This document shows, piece by piece, positions 9,388 through 18,105 of a DNA stretch of 64,000 nt. Below the pieces are notes generated by a model that was not told the origin of the DNA, made no database searches, and saw only the letters and a program-made list of their open reading frames with translations. How positions within the stretch are numbered: the first letter of the stretch is position 1; each line of letters starts with the position of its first letter. Source of the stretch: Bacteroidota bacterium (GTDB lineage Bacteria; Bacteroidota; Bacteroidia; 2-12-FULL-35-15); assembly GCA_947449315.1 (NCBI GenBank), contig CANFRC010000003.1, positions 166,915 through 230,914 of the forward strand, read 5' to 3'. A program made the position numbers and the translations under genes.

Positions 9388-10125
9388 TTACAAAAATTTG
9401 ATCAATTTTTTAAGGTCTTCCGGGGTATCAATTGCAACACTCTCTAAATCAGTCAACTCAACTTTTATTTTGTACCCATTTTCTAGCCAACGAAGCTGCT
9501 CCAGGCTTTCGGCCAATTCCAAAGAAGACTGTTTAAGAGCTGTTAATTCCGCCAACACCTTCGTTCGATAGGCATATATTCCTATATGCTTGTAAAAAAC
9601 CTGACTAGAAAGCCATTCAGATTCGTTTTTTCCCCTAACATAAGGTATCGCATGCCTGCTGAAGTAAATAGCTTCATTTGCCTTATTCATAATAACTTTC
9701 GGAACACTGGGATTAAACAAATCATCTTTAGAAGTTAATAGATGAACCAACGTTGCTATTTGTGTGCTTTCTTGACTAAAACAAGAGGCAACAAGATCAA
9801 TTTGTCCCGGCTGAATGAAAGGTTCATCGCCTTGAATATTAATAACCACATCAGCTGAAGGATCATAACTTTGAATCGCTTCATAACATCGATCGGTTCC
9901 ACTCTGATGCGATTCCTTTGTCATCACTACATTACCACCAAACATTTTAACATGTTCTTCAATGCGAATATTATCCGTAGCAACCACTACATCCGTCAAG
10001 CAGCTTGATTTTTTAGCTTGTTCAAAAACACGTTGTATCATCGACTTTCCCGCAATATCAATCAAAGGCTTGGCAGGAAACCGAGTAGATGCATAACGAG
10101 CAGGAATAATTCCAATAATCTTCAT
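9388..10125 (-). CDS. kdsB: 3-deoxy-manno-octulosonate cytidylyltransferase
   Basis: KdsB activates Kdo with CTP to CMP-Kdo for the lipid A inner core. The nucleotide-binding opening IPARYASTRFPAKPL lies at residues 7-21 and the metal/catalytic region NIQGDEPFI near residue 95-103. The length of 245 residues is standard. It is the first gene of a short minus-strand unit with the HU/SPOR protein. Its presence shows a Gram-negative outer membrane with Kdo-containing LPS. Confidence 0.96.
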   Translation of the reverse strand: MKIIGIIPARYASTRFPAKPLIDIAGKSMIQRVFEQAKKSSCLTDVVVATDNIRIEEHVKMFGGNVVMTKESHQSGTDRCYEAIQSYDPSADVVINIQGDEPFIQPGQIDLVASCFSQESTQIATLVHLLTSKDDLFNPSVPKVIMNKANEAIYFSRHAIPYVRGKNESEWLSSQVFYKHIGIYAYRTKVLAELTALKQSSLELAESLEQLRWLENGYKIKVELTDLESVAIDTPEDLKKLIKFL

Positions 10126-10320
10126 TGAATCAATATTTTGAACGAATTTACAAAATTAGTTCTATGTATTCGCCTTGAAATTAAAGAATTTTAAGACTAA
10201 AATAAATAGTAATTTAGTAGACGAACAACGCGATATGTCCTATTTATTTTAAATCCAAGCTATTCTTTTCGAATATTAACCCTAATTAAAATTAATTCAT
10301 TTTAATTTAAAAAATGAGAT

Positions 10321-10328
10321 TAACTTTG
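10321..10328 (+). promoter_or_regulatory. -7 box of the DUF1571-LysM gene
   Basis: TAACTTTG matches TAnnTTTG and lies 18 nt before the ATG at 10346, implying a leader of only about 10 nt. No clear -33 element is seen in the AT-rich DNA upstream. Confidence 0.65.
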
Positions 10329-10345
10329 CGCACTATTAACGACTA

Positions 10346-11215
10346 ATGATGAGATTGAAAATACGCCCATTCTGCTTTTTTATTACATGCCTAGCTTTAA
10401 GCTTATTCCTGTTTTCATTCTCTTATAAAAAAAGTAAAACCCTCTCCAATAGCAGAGAATTAATCGACAAAGTTATCGATGCTGTAAATAACGTAAAAAC
10501 ATTACGTTATAAATTACAATGCAACGAACGTATCAAAGGGAGAATGCAATATTTTGAATCTAAAGTTAAATTACAAGTTTCTCCACGAAAATTATATCTA
10601 TCATTAAAAGGGCCGGAAGTATTGTGGACTCAGGGAACAAATAATGGCGATGCCTTAGTTAATCCTGCTGCGTTCCCATACATGAACCTAAATTTGGATC
10701 CATACGGATCATTGATGAGAAAAGATCAGCATCATACTATTCATGAGATGGGCTTTCAATATTTAACGGATATCTTAAAAGATGGAATAAAAAAAGCTGG
10801 AGATAAATTCGATAAATATTTTACTGTTGTGGGTGAAGATACTTTTTATGGAAAGCCTTGCTGGAAACTTTCTATTACATTCCCAGATTTTGCTTGGTAT
10901 TCCTATACAGTAAAAAAGGGTGAAAACATAACAACCATTGCTCGCATGTTAAAAGTAAGCGAGTACATGGTATTAACCAACAATCCAAAAATAAGCTGGT
11001 ACAACGATGTAAAAGAAGGACAAACGATCAAAGTTCCGAATGCCTATGGGAAACAAACTTTATTATTAATTGATAAAGAAAATTTTCTGCCGGTGAGCAA
11101 TACCGTTTTTGATGATCAGGGCCTTTATGAAAAATATGAATACATTGATTTGCAAATAAATTGCGTGATACTACCCGAAGAGTTCACTAAAAATTACAAA
11201 GGATATAACTTTTAA
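10346..11215 (+). CDS. DUF1571 protein with an internal LysM domain
   Basis: A secreted or membrane-anchored protein of 289 residues: an N-terminal hydrophobic segment (about 10-27) followed by a lipoprotein-carrier-like DUF1571 region. A LysM motif (starting YTVKKGENITTIARML, about 192-232) is embedded inside it, and DUF1571-type sequence continues after the LysM. LysM modules bind N-acetylglucosamine polymers such as peptidoglycan. The function of DUF1571 is unknown; its beta-rich pattern resembles outer-membrane lipid carriers, which is only an inference. The start is ATG ATG; either could be used. The stop codon overlaps the stop codon of polA on the other strand. Confidence 0.78.
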   Translation: MMRLKIRPFCFFITCLALSLFLFSFSYKKSKTLSNSRELIDKVIDAVNNVKTLRYKLQCNERIKGRMQYFESKVKLQVSPRKLYLSLKGPEVLWTQGTNNGDALVNPAAFPYMNLNLDPYGSLMRKDQHHTIHEMGFQYLTDILKDGIKKAGDKFDKYFTVVGEDTFYGKPCWKLSITFPDFAWYSYTVKKGENITTIARMLKVSEYMVLTNNPKISWYNDVKEGQTIKVPNAYGKQTLLLIDKENFLPVSNTVFDDQGLYEKYEYIDLQINCVILPEEFTKNYKGYNF

Positions 11216-14064
11216 TGGGCTTCTAACCAATTCTTTCCAACCCCCATCCCAACTTCCATAGGCACAAGTAGAGAAGGTATTGCATTCTTCATTCTGTTTT
11301 CAATGATTGGTTTTACTATTTCTAGTTCTTCTTTCAACACATCAAAAACTAACTCATCATGAACCTGAAGTAACATTTTTGATCTGATATTTTTTTCTTT
11401 AAAATCATTCTGAATATGTATCATAGCAATTTTCAGCATATCTGCAGCACTTCCCTGGATAGGCGAATTTATTGCATTTCTTTCTGCATAACCACGAACA
11501 GTCTGATTGGATGAATTGATATCGCGCAAATACCTTCTGCGTCCCATGATCGTTTCTACATAACCTTTTTCTTTCGCAATCTCTATACTTTCATCCATAT
11601 ACGCTTTGATGCCTGGATATTTCGAAAAGTAATTTTCAATAATGGCAGCGGCTTCTTTGCGAGGAATATTTAATCTTTCGGATAAACCAAATGCAGAGAT
11701 CCCGTAAATGATTCCGAAGTTTACCATTTTAGCATTTCTTCGCATATCGGATGTTACTTCTTCTAAAGAAACGTTATACACTTTTGCAGCAGTGGCTTTG
11801 TGAATATCTTGTCCGGATTGAAATGCCTCTATCATTCCAGCATCCTTACTTAATTCAGCAATAATTCTTAATTCAATTTGTGAATAATCAGCAGAAAGTA
11901 AAATATAATTTTCATCACGTGCAACAAATGCTTTTCTGATCTCTCTACCTCTTTCTGTTCTGATAGGTATATTTTGAAGATTCGGATTATCGGAGCTCAA
12001 TCGGCCGGTAACTGCTACCACTTGATTATAGGAAGTATGGATACGCCCAGTGTTTGGATTGACTAATTGCGGCAGTGTATCAACGTATGTATTTTTTAAC
12101 TTTACTAATTCCCGATAGTCCAATATCTTTCCGATGATATCATGCTTGCCGACTAACTTTACCAATATTTCTTCACCTGTTGCATATTGACCTGTCTTTG
12201 TTTTTTTGGGCTTCTCGGTTACTTTTAATACTTCGAATAAAATTTCGCCAACTTGCTTAGGTGATGATACATTAAATGGCATACCAGCCAATTGCTGAAT
12301 TTCTGCATCCACTTTAGTAATGTCCTTTTCTAATTCTGATGACAATTCTTGCAACGCATTTTTGTCCAAAGCTATTCCTTCTGCTTCCATTTCTGCTAAC
12401 ACAGAGATGAGAGGAATCTCGATTTCTTCAAATAATTTTTTAATATGTTCATCCGAAAGCATCGGCTCGAATTTATTTTTTAGTTGCAAAGTAACATCCG
12501 CATCTTCCGCAGCATATTCTTTAATCTCTTCAACTGGAACATCTCGCATGGTAAGTTGCCCTTTCCCTTTTTTACCAATCAAGGTTTCAATAGAAACAGG
12601 AGAGTAATTCAGATATGTTTCGGCAAGCACATTCATATTGTGACGCATCTCGGGTTGAATAAGAAAATGAGCTACCATTGTATCAAACAACTTCCCTTTT
12701 AACGCTATTCCGTATCTCTTTAAAATAGAAAGATCGTATTTAATGTTCTGGCCAATTTTTGTAATAGCAGGATTTTCAAAAACAATTTTAAATTCATGCA
12801 CGATTGCTTGCGCCTCTTCTTTATTTTCAGAAACTGGAATATAATAGGCTTCAGAGGGTGTATAGGCAAATGACATCCCTACCAATTCCGCTTGCTGTAC
12901 ATCCAACCCAGTAGTTTCCGTATCAAAAGAAACTTCCGACTGTTTTAAAAGTTCAGTGATAAATGTCGCCCGCTTCTCTTTTGTGTCAATAAGAATATAT
13001 TTGTGTGGAACATCTTTTATTGTTAGAAAATTTCTAGCTGTTTCGATCTCCTCAACTTCATCAACAATATCATTTACTGGTTGACCAAACATATCCATTT
13101 GATCTGGATCTGACTTTTTAATTTTAGGTGAAGCAACTTTAGTTTCTTTGACCTCAGGAATATCGGTAGAAGTATTGTTTCCATTAACGCCCAATATTTG
13201 CTCTGCGAGTCTTCTAAATTCAAGTTCATTAAAAAGGATCTGCAACGCCTCTCTGTTCGGCTCTTCAATTTGCAAAGCTACTTCATCAAATTCAACTGGT
13301 ACATCACAAATAATTGTTGCTAACCATTTCGATTGAATTGCTTTTTCCTTATTTAGCTCTACTTTTTCTTTTAATTTACCTTTCAGCTTATCTGTATTTT
13401 CAATAAGATTTTCAATTGTTCCAAAATCTTTAACCAGCTGAATAGCTGTTTTTTCACCCACTCCAGGTATGCCCGGAATATTATCCACCTTGTCTCCCAT
13501 CAACCCTAAAATGTCGATCAGCTGATCCACATTTTGAATATCCCATTTCTTGCATACCTCTGCAACACCCATCACTTCCACTCCATTTCCAAGACGTGCA
13601 GGCTTATAAATAAAAATATTTTCTGAAACCAACTGACCATAATCTTTATCGGGGGTCATCATGTATGTTGTAAAACCTTGCTTCTCGGCCATTTTTGCAA
13701 GCGTGCCAATAACATCGTCTGCCTCATACCCAGGCTTGCCAATAACAGGAATATTAAACCCTTCAATCACTTTTATAATGTATGGAATTGCTAACCGAAG
13801 ATCGTCCGGCATCTCCTCTCTATTTGCTTTATATTCTGAAAATTCAACGTGTCGAACTGTTGGCTCAGGAGTATCAAAAACAACAGCAATATGAGAAGGT
13901 TTTTCTTTCTTCAAAACCTCCAACAAGGTATTTGTGAAACCCAATACTGCTGAAGTATTCAACCCTTTAGAATTTATTCGATGATTATTCGCAAACGCAA
14001 AATAAGCACGGTAGATCAATGCAAACGCATCCAGTAAAAAGAGTTTTTTATTCTTGTCGTTCAT
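11212..14064 (-). CDS. polA: DNA polymerase I
   Basis: A 950-residue three-domain enzyme for Okazaki fragment processing and repair. The 5' nuclease domain covers about 1-300 (FLLDAFALIYRAYFAF, YEADDVIG, PGVGEKTA). The 3'-5' exonuclease domain begins near residue 375 with DTETTGLD, so the Asp and Glu needed for proofreading are present. The polymerase domain carries motif A DYSQIELR (about 725), motif B RRNAKMVNFGIIYGIS and motif C QVHDELVFD (about 905). An acidic linker of about 60 residues joins the first two domains. The gene ends convergently, sharing 4 nt with the DUF1571 gene. Confidence 0.98.
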   Translation of the reverse strand: MNDKNKKLFLLDAFALIYRAYFAFANNHRINSKGLNTSAVLGFTNTLLEVLKKEKPSHIAVVFDTPEPTVRHVEFSEYKANREEMPDDLRLAIPYIIKVIEGFNIPVIGKPGYEADDVIGTLAKMAEKQGFTTYMMTPDKDYGQLVSENIFIYKPARLGNGVEVMGVAEVCKKWDIQNVDQLIDILGLMGDKVDNIPGIPGVGEKTAIQLVKDFGTIENLIENTDKLKGKLKEKVELNKEKAIQSKWLATIICDVPVEFDEVALQIEEPNREALQILFNELEFRRLAEQILGVNGNNTSTDIPEVKETKVASPKIKKSDPDQMDMFGQPVNDIVDEVEEIETARNFLTIKDVPHKYILIDTKEKRATFITELLKQSEVSFDTETTGLDVQQAELVGMSFAYTPSEAYYIPVSENKEEAQAIVHEFKIVFENPAITKIGQNIKYDLSILKRYGIALKGKLFDTMVAHFLIQPEMRHNMNVLAETYLNYSPVSIETLIGKKGKGQLTMRDVPVEEIKEYAAEDADVTLQLKNKFEPMLSDEHIKKLFEEIEIPLISVLAEMEAEGIALDKNALQELSSELEKDITKVDAEIQQLAGMPFNVSSPKQVGEILFEVLKVTEKPKKTKTGQYATGEEILVKLVGKHDIIGKILDYRELVKLKNTYVDTLPQLVNPNTGRIHTSYNQVVAVTGRLSSDNPNLQNIPIRTERGREIRKAFVARDENYILLSADYSQIELRIIAELSKDAGMIEAFQSGQDIHKATAAKVYNVSLEEVTSDMRRNAKMVNFGIIYGISAFGLSERLNIPRKEAAAIIENYFSKYPGIKAYMDESIEIAKEKGYVETIMGRRRYLRDINSSNQTVRGYAERNAINSPIQGSAADMLKIAMIHIQNDFKEKNIRSKMLLQVHDELVFDVLKEELEIVKPIIENRMKNAIPSLLVPMEVGMGVGKNWLEAH

Positions 14065-14395
14065 AACTTCTTTAATAATTGAGAATCTAAAATTAACCGA
14101 AATATTTCATTTATGACAGAGTGTTTATAAGTAATTATCAGAAAGTAAAAAGCAAAAAAGAAGTTAATATAAGTTCAATACTTTCTTAAAAGCAATGAAA
14201 ATCTGCACTCTATTTTTTGAGATTCAATTACTGATTTTCAAGTGCTTTCGCAACCACTTCATTTTCAAACAACAACTATTTTAAAATGAAAAGGATAGTA
14301 TTTACTTGCAAAAGAGCAGATTTTGAATATAATTCGATAGAATGTCATCATTGTGTGTGCTATTTCCTAATTTTGTGTAAATCTTTCCTTTCACC
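14065..14395. other. intergenic region between polA and the L,D-transpeptidase gene
   Basis: 331 nt of AT-rich DNA between divergently transcribed genes. I see no reading frame with a recognisable product and no strong hairpin. The rightward -7 box TAATTTTG is at 14368-14375, 20 nt before the TTG start of the transpeptidase gene, with a TTG at 14351-14353 as a possible but rather close -33 element. Confidence 0.6.
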
Positions 14396-16066
14396 TTGAA
14401 AAAGCATCACTTCATTTTATTTGTATTTGCGCTGACCATTATGATCGGATGCAATAAATGTGCAAAAGAAAAACCGAATCCTATTGTCTTAGTTGACAAG
14501 CCAGAAATGATAAATGAGAAAGTATCCGAACTTCTCAAAAGTGAGTTAAGTCAAATTGATACTTCACAGGAAATACTTGTTATTTCAGATGACAGCTTAT
14601 ATGCAACAAAACAAATTTTTGAGTTTTACAATGGGAATAAAAATACGGCACTCTGGACTGACAAAGGGATATTGAACAAACAAGGTGATACACTTCTTAC
14701 CCTATTAAAGAATGCCGACCAATATGGATTAATTTCTGACGATTACCACTATTCAAAAATTGATAGTCTTTTAAAAATTGAAAAAGACACAATCAGTAAA
14801 AAATTTGATGCTGTAAAAATTTGTACGATTGACCTTTTGCTGACAGATGCATTTTTCACCATTGCGGTTCATGTTAGCAAAGGACGGTTAAACCCTGACA
14901 GCTTGACAAGAGAATGGAAAATCGCTCAGGTGGATACCAACCTCGTTAACATTCTGAAAATAGTGCATGCAAAAAATGAAATTCACAATGCGATCGATTC
15001 GCTGGAACCTAAAAACAAGTACTATCTAGCGTTAAAAGCTGCTTTAAAAAAATTCAAATTTGAATTTAAAAATACCAACTGGGATAGTATTAAAAACAGA
15101 GAATCCGATTCCACAACTTTTATGGCTCGTGTAAAAGAAAGATTAATACAGAGCCATGACTATTTTGATGAATTCACTGGAAATGATTCCTTACGGCTCA
15201 TGAAATCTATTCAAAATTTTCAATGCAAAAATAATTTAACGGAGGACGGGAAGATTGGCAAACTTACCTTCAAAGCCCTTCAACGAAATAAGCAGGATTA
15301 TATTCATCAGATTGAATTAAATATGGAACGCTGGCGATGGTACAAAGCGCCGAACGAAAAACAATATGTGTGGGTGAATATCCCAAAATTTGAAATGAAA
15401 GTTATTGAAGAAGATACACTTGTCATGAAATCAAGAGTAATTATTGGAGCGCCGGAACATCAAACACCATTGCTTAAAAGCACCATTCGGTATTTTTTAA
15501 TTTACCCATACTGGACGGTCCCCTTCAGCATTGCAACAAAAGAACTTTTACCGATTATAAAAATGGATATAACCTATTTAAGCAGAAAGAATTTTGAAGT
15601 ATTAGACGGTACTAATAAAAAAGTAGATGCTTCAAAAATAAATTGGAAGAAATACTCAACAAAATATTTCCCATGGAAATTAAGACAAGGAATCGGTGAA
15701 AAGAATTCGCTAGGAATTTTAAAATTTAATTTTGAAAACAAATATGGTGTTTATATGCACGATACCGATAATCGAAAATTGTTCAACAGAGAAATGCGCG
15801 CATTGAGTCATGGCTGCTGCCGCCTAGAAAAATTTATGGATTTTGCACAATTCCTGATTCGAGATGACAGTATCAAATACCCCATAGATTCTTTGAATGC
15901 TGACATTTTAAAAGCCCAACAAAAATATGTTTATATCAAACACCCAATACCTTTATATATCAATTACTTCACTGCAGAAATAGACGAATACAGTGAGTTA
16001 CATTTCTTCATTGATGTGTATAAAAGAGACGAGAAGATGATGAGATCATTGTATAAAAGGAAGTAA
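14396..16066 (+). CDS. L,D-transpeptidase (YcbB/LdtD-like lipoprotein)
   Basis: The protein opens with a short lipoprotein signal (KKHHFILFVFALTIMIGC, lipidated Cys about 19). A helical scaffold domain follows, then a peptidoglycan-binding domain (about 265-300, NFQCKNNLTEDGKIG), and a YkuD catalytic domain. The active-site motif SHGCCRLE is at about 469-476 with the upstream YMHDT histidine. Family members make 3-3 cross-links in peptidoglycan or attach lipoproteins to it. Length 556 is close to E. coli LdtD. The start codon is TTG; without it the signal peptide would be lost. It converges on hflX with 7 nt between stops. Confidence 0.9.
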   Translation: MKKHHFILFVFALTIMIGCNKCAKEKPNPIVLVDKPEMINEKVSELLKSELSQIDTSQEILVISDDSLYATKQIFEFYNGNKNTALWTDKGILNKQGDTLLTLLKNADQYGLISDDYHYSKIDSLLKIEKDTISKKFDAVKICTIDLLLTDAFFTIAVHVSKGRLNPDSLTREWKIAQVDTNLVNILKIVHAKNEIHNAIDSLEPKNKYYLALKAALKKFKFEFKNTNWDSIKNRESDSTTFMARVKERLIQSHDYFDEFTGNDSLRLMKSIQNFQCKNNLTEDGKIGKLTFKALQRNKQDYIHQIELNMERWRWYKAPNEKQYVWVNIPKFEMKVIEEDTLVMKSRVIIGAPEHQTPLLKSTIRYFLIYPYWTVPFSIATKELLPIIKMDITYLSRKNFEVLDGTNKKVDASKINWKKYSTKYFPWKLRQGIGEKNSLGILKFNFENKYGVYMHDTDNRKLFNREMRALSHGCCRLEKFMDFAQFLIRDDSIKYPIDSLNADILKAQQKYVYIKHPIPLYINYFTAEIDEYSELHFFIDVYKRDEKMMRSLYKRK

Positions 16067-16073
16067 TAAAAAT

Positions 16074-17276
16074 CTAGTATAAAAATTTATTGTAAGGATA
16101 TCTTTTTTGGTGAAGCTCTTTCACTTTGTCGTATAGCACTTTTTTGAATTCATCGATATTCAATTTGTCGGCAGCAGATATAAAAAGACACTCCGCATTC
16201 AATTTACTCATCCATGTTTTTTTCAATTCATCCAAACTCAAATTTCTTTTGGTCATAGGAGTAAGGTCATCTTCCTCCTTTTCATCAAAAGTAAATGCAT
16301 CAATTTTATTGAAAACTAATAGGGTTGGTTTGTCTCCTGCCCCAATATCAGTCAGTGTTTGATTTACTACATTGATTTGATCTTCAAAGCCTGAATGAGA
16401 GATATCTACCACATGAATTAACACATCCGCTTCACGAACTTCATCAAGGGTTGACTTAAAAGATTCGATAAGGTTAGTAGGTAATTTACGAATGAAACCA
16501 ACAGTATCCGAAAGCAAGAAAGGCAAATTTTCGATCACTACTTTTCTAACAGTAGTATCCAGCGTTGCAAATAATTTATTCTCGGCAAATACATCACTCT
16601 TACTTAACATATTCATGATGGTTGATTTACCCACATTCGTATATCCTACCAAAGCAACACGAATCATTTCACCACGGCTTTTACGCTGTGTTTCCATTTG
16701 ACGATCGATCGTTTTTAATCGCTCTTTCAACAGCGCAATCCGATCACGAACAATCCGTCTATCGGTTTCAATTTCTGTTTCCCCTGCCCCCTTCATTCCA
16801 ATACCTCCTTTGATACGGTCCAAATGGTCCCACATTTTTGTAAGACGAGGTAATAAATAAACTGACTGCGCTAATTCAACTTGAGTTTTTGCATGAGCGG
16901 TTCGTGCCCTAGCAGCAAATATGTCTAGGATCAAACGCGTACGATCAACTACTTTTATTTTTATTTCCTTTTCAGCATTGATTTCTTTTTCAAGATTTCG
17001 TTGCTGTGCAGGAGAAAGTTCATCATCAAAAATGATGATGTCCACTCCATTTTCTAAAACAAAATTGCGAACTTCGATTAGCTTTCCGGCACCGATGAAT
17101 GTTCGAGAGTCGGGATGTTCCAAACGTTGTGTATAACGTTTCAACACTTTTGCACCAGCAGTATCTGCCAAAAACTCCAATTCATCCAGATATTCTTTGG
17201 CCGTTTCTTCACTCTGACTTCTGTTGATCAAACCAACAATAACTGCGGTTTCCTGCTTCGTCCCTGTATCGTACAT
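16074..17276 (-). CDS. hflX: GTPase HflX
   Basis: HflX binds 50S/70S ribosomes, splits stalled ribosomes under stress and hydrolyses GTP. The N-terminal ribosome-binding domain with the glycine-rich linker (GGIGMKGAGETEIETDRR) precedes the G domain: G1 GYTNVGKST near 210, G3 DTVGF near 257, G4 NKID near 320. Length 400 is normal. It lies 64 nt downstream of the cytochrome gene on the same strand, and an imperfect hairpin (arms around 17300-17308 and 17315-17325) sits in that gap. Confidence 0.95.
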   Translation of the reverse strand: MYDTGTKQETAVIVGLINRSQSEETAKEYLDELEFLADTAGAKVLKRYTQRLEHPDSRTFIGAGKLIEVRNFVLENGVDIIIFDDELSPAQQRNLEKEINAEKEIKIKVVDRTRLILDIFAARARTAHAKTQVELAQSVYLLPRLTKMWDHLDRIKGGIGMKGAGETEIETDRRIVRDRIALLKERLKTIDRQMETQRKSRGEMIRVALVGYTNVGKSTIMNMLSKSDVFAENKLFATLDTTVRKVVIENLPFLLSDTVGFIRKLPTNLIESFKSTLDEVREADVLIHVVDISHSGFEDQINVVNQTLTDIGAGDKPTLLVFNKIDAFTFDEKEEDDLTPMTKRNLSLDELKKTWMSKLNAECLFISAADKLNIDEFKKVLYDKVKELHQKRYPYNKFLY

Positions 17277-17340
17277 CTTTGAGATATGAGGTATAGATAT
17301 TCGCTAAGTGCAAAACTTAAAGCGAAATAAATACTCTGAA

Positions 17341-17973
17341 TTATTTTTTTAATGTTTCAACATATGCATCAACGGCATTGATCTCTTGCTCATTTAAAAC
17401 GTCTTTAAAACCAGGCATAGAACTAGCGCCATTTTTTATTCGCTCTAATTTTGCTTCGTGACTCATTTGTGACATTGTCAAATCAACTCCGCCAGCACCA
17501 TTTGTTCCACCTGAACCATGGCAACTTTGGCAATAGGCTGTATAAACTGATTCACCATGTTTTACAATATCATAATTAGCAGCTGTTGTATTTGAAACAG
17601 CACTATCCACTGTTTGTTTCTCCACTCTTATATGATTCATTTCTGCTAAGCCGTACGATCCAATAATCAACAACAAAGACAATACAGCCATTATTTTATT
17701 ACTCTTTTTAAATCCAATGATTGCAACTGGAATAGAGACGAATACCATACACACTTTGATCACCAATAGTTTTGTTGTACCCACTTGCATGAGCATATAT
17801 ACTCCAGTGATTAAAAACAAAGTGCTAATGATCATTTCAGGAACTTTAACCATTTTAGTGAACTTCGCTAATCCTTGACTTTTATTCGCTAACAATAAAA
17901 CTGTTTTTATCAAATAGATCAATAAAAATAAAGTTACCGAAATCACGTGTGTATTAAATATTGCTTTGGGCAT
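17341..17973 (-). CDS. membrane-anchored c-type cytochrome
   Basis: Residues 1-115 contain four hydrophobic segments resembling the SirB-like membrane domain. A periplasmic linker and a class I cytochrome c domain follow, with one heme-binding motif CQSCH (about 147-151) and a candidate axial Met in SSMPGF. The 210-residue protein is therefore probably an inner-membrane electron carrier facing the periplasm. Its partners cannot be named, as no oxidase or dehydrogenase gene is nearby. The two-part architecture is recurrent in Bacteroidota; the electron-transfer role is inferred from the domain only. Confidence 0.8.
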   Translation of the reverse strand: MPKAIFNTHVISVTLFLLIYLIKTVLLLANKSQGLAKFTKMVKVPEMIISTLFLITGVYMLMQVGTTKLLVIKVCMVFVSIPVAIIGFKKSNKIMAVLSLLLIIGSYGLAEMNHIRVEKQTVDSAVSNTTAANYDIVKHGESVYTAYCQSCHGSGGTNGAGGVDLTMSQMSHEAKLERIKNGASSMPGFKDVLNEQEINAVDAYVETLKK

Positions 17974-18062
17974 AGTTTTAGATTTTTTGTACCCTCAAAA
18001 GTAATAAAAATCCGCTGATATTAACGTTCATATAATTTTGATGGCAAATCGGTTTAAAATGT

Positions 18063-18070
18063 TATTTTTG
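18063..18070 (+). promoter_or_regulatory. amidohydrolase operon promoter
   Basis: The -7 box TATTTTTG lies 36 nt before the ATG at 18106. A TTTG at 18037-18040 is 22 nt upstream and can act as the -33 element. It probably serves both amidohydrolase-family genes. Confidence 0.6.
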
Positions 18071-18105
18071 TTAGCATCGAAATTAAAAAACTGAAGACCC
18101 TTCAC

